This document shows, one piece after another, positions 59,881 to 64,000 of a stretch of 64,000 nucleotides of DNA; position 1 is the first letter of the stretch, and every line of letters begins with the position of its first letter. Origin of the DNA: Jacaranda mimosifolia (taxonomy: Eukaryota > Streptophyta > Magnoliopsida > Lamiales > Bignoniaceae). Both the position numbers and the translations under genes were made by a program. The notes beneath the pieces were generated by a model. That model was given only the letters and a program-made list of their open reading frames with translations, did not search any database and had not been told where the DNA came from. The stretch is taken from contig CM032128.1 in the NCBI GenBank assembly GCA_018894105.1, positions 29,597,299 to 29,661,298 on the forward strand, written 5' to 3'.

Positions 59881-62800
59881 TAGAAAGCTTAATGAAGCGT
59901 AAAATTTAAACACGAGGAAACCTATCGTGTTAAACTATTTATGTTGCATACTAACATTTCTACAATATTGTTACTTTCCAAAGGGAGGGAAAAAATAAAA
60001 CCACTACTACTAGTGTTCATTAGTTTGTGGCAACTTTAATTTTAAAGGCAAGACTTTAATTAGTAATTTTCAAATATTCAAGGTAATGTTTAAATTAGTA
60101 ATTTTCAATATATTTTATTACACTTTCTCCAAACAAACACAAGTTGAATAAACTTGTTAAAAAAACACATTTCAACATTCTCTAACGAAGTAAATTTAAA
60201 AAGTCATGTTTCAAAAAAATTGGAAAAATTAACATAAAATTTTCAAAAACTTTTAAGATGAATTTACTTGTGGCCATTTCACAAGTGGCAATATGACATA
60301 CCCTTTTTTCTTAACATGCAAACCTTGAAAAATAATATGACCCAAACATTTTTAGTCTATTGCGAAATTAATAAACTATAAAATGTTTAAGACGCAAGGC
60401 AAGTTGTTGACTTCATATACAACTTTTTTTTTTTGGTTTCCAGATGTGTTCAAAAAAATATTGCAAAACATTTTAATCTTCAGTTAAACCTTTTTTTTTT
60501 TTTTCATTCATCTTGTGTCAAAATGAACAAATTAGAGTATATAGTAAATCCAAAGTCACTATTTGACTTCATATTCAAATTGATTTGTTGGGCATAATAG
60601 GAAAAAAAAATTTAATCACATTTAAAACTTCCTGTAAGCAATGTTTCAAGTTTTTTTGGCACATTTTTTGCACAATTTTTTTTATTTAATTGTTTCATTC
60701 CTCTTCATTTAAGAATTGTTTTTTTAATAATTGTATCATTTTATCATTTCTCATTCTTGTAATGCAAAATGTGTAAGAAATGTGTCATTTAAAACTTCAT
60801 ATAAGAAATATGTCATTTTTCACATTTAAGAATTCATGTTTCACATTTTTTTAAGAATTTTTACTCTATTGCGAAAATAATAAACTATAAAATGTTTAAG
60901 AATTATTTTTATTCAATTGTTTCATTCCTCTTCATTCATTTAAGAATTGTCCTATTTTACCATTTCTTTACTACAGATTCACCCATATTTTTTGGGAGTA
61001 GTCAAAAGAAATTTTTAAAACACTATTTAAACTTCATAAAAAAAATATGTTTGTTCATCCATATGTTTGTTTCCTACCAATCACTCTTTAAATTTGTGTG
61101 CAAAACTAGAATTAGTCAACCTTGAAGTAGATAAACTCGATAAAATGCTTCTTTTTTTTCTTTTTTTTTTCCAGATTATGACCTCCAAATCACATAAATG
61201 CAATAATACTTGTTCCATTGAATGAAAAAGAATATAAACTGGAAGCAGCCAAACTGGAAGCACCGAAACTGGCAGCGGAACATATGAATACAAATTATCA
61301 TAATTTACACACTTAACTAACACACCTTACATGCCATTGAAAGAAAAATAAATGTACGTCCAACTACATAAGAAAGCTGCTTCAGATCCTAATGCTACAA
61401 TCTAATACAAACATATTACACTTTCTGCTACAAGTGGAGAACATTTCATTGGTTGGCTCTTGAAAATGTTGGGTGGTTTGGAAGGGATGATGACATATGA
61501 AGTCATTTCCCTTTTTATTATACACTCCCACCCTTATGTCAAATGTTTTATCACTCCATATATACACACACCTAATGGTTTGACATATATGTAAATGCAT
61601 GACCACCTACAACACCTAAGACACAAATGCACAAAAGATTCCTACATAAGAAATCTCAACTCATAAATTGCCACAATATGCAAACATGTTTAATTTAGTG
61701 GTATTTGGAAGACCACTACCCATACTAATTCTTCCCCAAAACCACTTCATAATGACCCTATCCAAAATAGGGCCTAAACATAGCAGGACAACTATAATCA
61801 GGTTACCCTCACCCAAACAGATTACCTTTCCCAAAACAGGACCTAAACCAGGCACAAGACCAAACCTGACAGTAGGACAAGCAAAATGCACAGGCATGGA
61901 GTGCTAACAATGCAACAAACAGACCCCTCAATGTTATGATATTATGAAGTTAACATAGACTTTATATGGAGTGATAAAAACACAGACTCAACTCTTAGGA
62001 TTGAACACCTCAGGCACTAGACTGCATGACTAACAAGCCAGGAAGCACACAGGCTGCCACAAATATAGTGAACAATGGTTGTCTCCTGCAACAACTATTC
62101 TATGACTGTTCAAAGTCACACAAATCACAGACTGTGATTGTTTAAACTGAAGACCAGTAGGTGGTCTTCTCCAATCAAGTAAAGGTCACCATGGAGGTAT
62201 ACTTATTTCTCTACTCACAGGATGGAGAAACCCCAAACATGGTGCCGTTGCATTTACACTACACATGCATCAATTCTCATAAACCAACCAACTAAGTTGA
62301 AGCTTCAAATTAGGACAAATAGTGGGAATTCAACATGAAATTCAGCACCCCTAATACATAAACATAATTAAAGCAACCAAATAATCATTTAAACTACTTA
62401 TCATGCTACTAATTTGAAGCAATCACCACAGATTCAACTCCACATATACATAGGCTAAGAACTTCAGAATTTACAGCTTAGAAGAAGCAAAGATGACAAC
62501 ACATGAGTGGGTTAACAGGACTCACAGTATAGCTGAAAGCAGAAGATGATTTTTCCTTCAAAACTTCCCCTTCCAATGCAGCCTCTACACACTTGTAATC
62601 CCCAAGATTGTCATCACAATTGAATGATGTATGGTATGTCGTTGTGAAAGTGTGTGCAGTGTGAAAGAAGTTTAAGAGTTAATGTGGTGTATGATGCATG
62701 CAATACTTGGAGGATGAGTGTGGGAATCCTAAAGTGGATGTATATATAGTGTAAATATGGTTAGATGGCTAAAATGAGAGACAGACAAACACAATGCAAT

Positions 62801-63870
62801 TCCAAGTCAAAATTTACAGTGCATGCGATGTAGCAGCCTAACGTATGTCAGCTTTATCAAAAGATAAGATGTTAACATAGCCAATATGGGAGAATCCAGC
62901 CAAGCAGAGCAGAGGGTAAAAGTGAAAGCTGCAAGAACCTATAGAGTGTAGACTACTAGCAATATAGGAACCAAGTAAAGTTGGTGTTCACTAATATAGT
63001 GAATCATAGTGATAAAGTAACACAAAACACCAGGCCGTAGTTTAATTATCCAACTAAGAATTAATACTAAGAATTAATAAAGGACACAATATACACTGGA
63101 TTTCGAGCCAAGAAAGGAGTATGAACAAATAAATTTCAGAATCATAAATCCATAACATAGTCTATGCATGCAGGTGAAAAGCAGAAATGACAAGACCTTC
63201 AACACAGTATTAAGCCTCTAAACCCCAATTTAAATCAAAATAGGTAGATAGCATGGCCCCATGGCCTGTAAGAAATTTGTCTAACACCTACAATAGACAT
63301 AAAGAAAGCTTACTGAGATAGCATGGCCCCATGCCTTGGAACAATGTTTGGGCAACAAACAAAATGAGAACAGCAAACTCGTGAGGAAATCATCAAAAAA
63401 TATTAGGCAAAAAGTTAAAGCAACTATAGCAGAGAGACGGATATGAATTCAAATAAGCCCATCGTTCAAAATCGCATAAACAGAAATCGCACACACGGAC
63501 ACAAATTCAACATCCCAACGGATCTTTAACCCCCTCCCCTTTTTAGAACATAGACATCCCAATACACTGTTTGCAGAAAAACCCTAGAAGGATTTTTTGC
63601 AAAATCAATCCCATGTAATTTATATAAGGTGAACCCAACATCGTAGTCAACAATAATCTCCTAATCTAATAAAAATAACATTCCAATCCTCTATTTTAAG
63701 AAAACCCAGCAAATTTTTTGTTTCAGATTCAACAGAAAACATAAGTATGAACCCAATCCCCACTCATCGTCCTAGCAGCCATATCAAACGTGGGAGAGTT
63801 CACAAGATTAGTAAGGCGCAATGATGGTTGTGGAAAAGATGCGATTTTGCGGAGAACATGGTGGGAGAAA
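59881..63870. other. AT-rich stretch without a recognised gene
   Basis: Poly-T/A-rich. A phrase containing AATAAACTATAAAATGTTTA occurs at about 60367 and again at 60878, and TTCATTCCTCTTCATT at about 60690 and 60925, an old local duplication. A minus-strand open stretch near 62530-62640 (FNCDDNLGDYKCVEAALEGE) runs into a GTGAGT donor-like site at about 62524, but it has no start codon and no recognised family. The phrase GATAGCATGGCCCCATG occurs twice (about 63247 and 63318). Confidence 0.4.
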
Positions 63871-64000
63871 TAGAAAGGATGAGGGGTGCGGTGAGAGAAG
63901 AGAGAGTGAGGGAGAGAACAGAGAGTGAGAGAGAGCAGAGAGTGGGAGACAGAGGGGGTGGGTTGTCAGGGTAGGTTAGGTTAGGGTGTAGGGGGTTTTG
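63871..64000 (-). promoter_or_regulatory. Possible promoter or 5' leader of a minus-strand transcript
   Basis: On the minus strand this reads as a CT-rich tract (repeated CTCTC) preceded by CCCTAACCTAACCTACCC, a combination of telo-box-like and pyrimidine-rich elements common in plant leaders. It ends in a CCACCATGTT context near 63855-63862. The ATG there opens only 19 codons and the next, near 63782, only 17, so the product would depend on splicing or be non-coding. The window edge prevents further checking. Confidence 0.25.

Noticed and set aside
63955..64000. TTAGG-like bases at the right edge as a telomere
   Set aside because: Only two or three imperfect units, not the TTTAGGG plant repeat; better explained as a promoter or leader element.

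Overview
The window is nuclear DNA of a flowering plant, almost certainly a eudicot. Host genes have many GT-AG introns, background DNA is very AT-rich, and families typical of plants are present: a plastid fibrillin, cytosolic formate-tetrahydrofolate ligase, KRP/ICK cyclin-dependent kinase inhibitors, a nuclear tRNA-Ala and Tat-type Ty3 retrotransposons. The species cannot be named from the sequence alone. There is no bacterial operon structure, CRISPR array or rRNA.

Layout. Positions 1-5430 hold a possible first exon of a gene running off the left edge and a complete 11-exon fibrillin gene (402 aa, minus strand, PAP12/FBN10 type). Positions 7015-17867 are one complete but decayed Ty3/Gypsy element of the Tat lineage. 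Its LTRs are at 7020-7818 and 17105-17862 with an ATATG target duplication, gag-pol lies on the minus strand, and a separate TATA-driven, intron-containing antisense gene sits on the plus strand between integrase and the 3' LTR. Positions 21518-29320 are a decayed Helitron with a Rep-helicase gene and a multi-exon RPA1-like gene. Its termini were not found.

Positions 29880-34206 hold a complete 5-exon formate-tetrahydrofolate ligase gene (634 aa) with an 873-bp hAT-type element in intron 3. A tRNA-Ala(AGC) and two small non-autonomous elements follow. Positions 36792-39477 and 46125-48522 are tandemly duplicated KRP genes, each of three exons in the same orientation. The first is intact (215 aa). 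The second has a one-base frame disruption in exon 2 that removes the CDK-binding C-terminus. The 7 kb between them and 48.5-55.3 kb are AT-rich with microsatellites, small duplications, a 26-bp perfect palindrome and a Tourist-like MITE.

Positions 55341-59800 are a degraded PIF/Harbinger region on the minus strand: a Myb/SANT-like ORF1, a DDE transposase, and downstream an unusual cassette joining a GRF zinc finger to a second SANT-like domain. The last 4 kb contain no recognisable gene, but the right edge looks like the promoter or 5' leader of a minus-strand transcript.

The host genes are not functionally linked: plastid lipid bodies, one-carbon metabolism and cell-cycle inhibition. Most other recognisable coding sequence is transposon. 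The best candidates for a second look are the antisense gene of the Tat element, the broken KRP duplicate, and the GRF/SANT cassette beside the Harbinger transposase.
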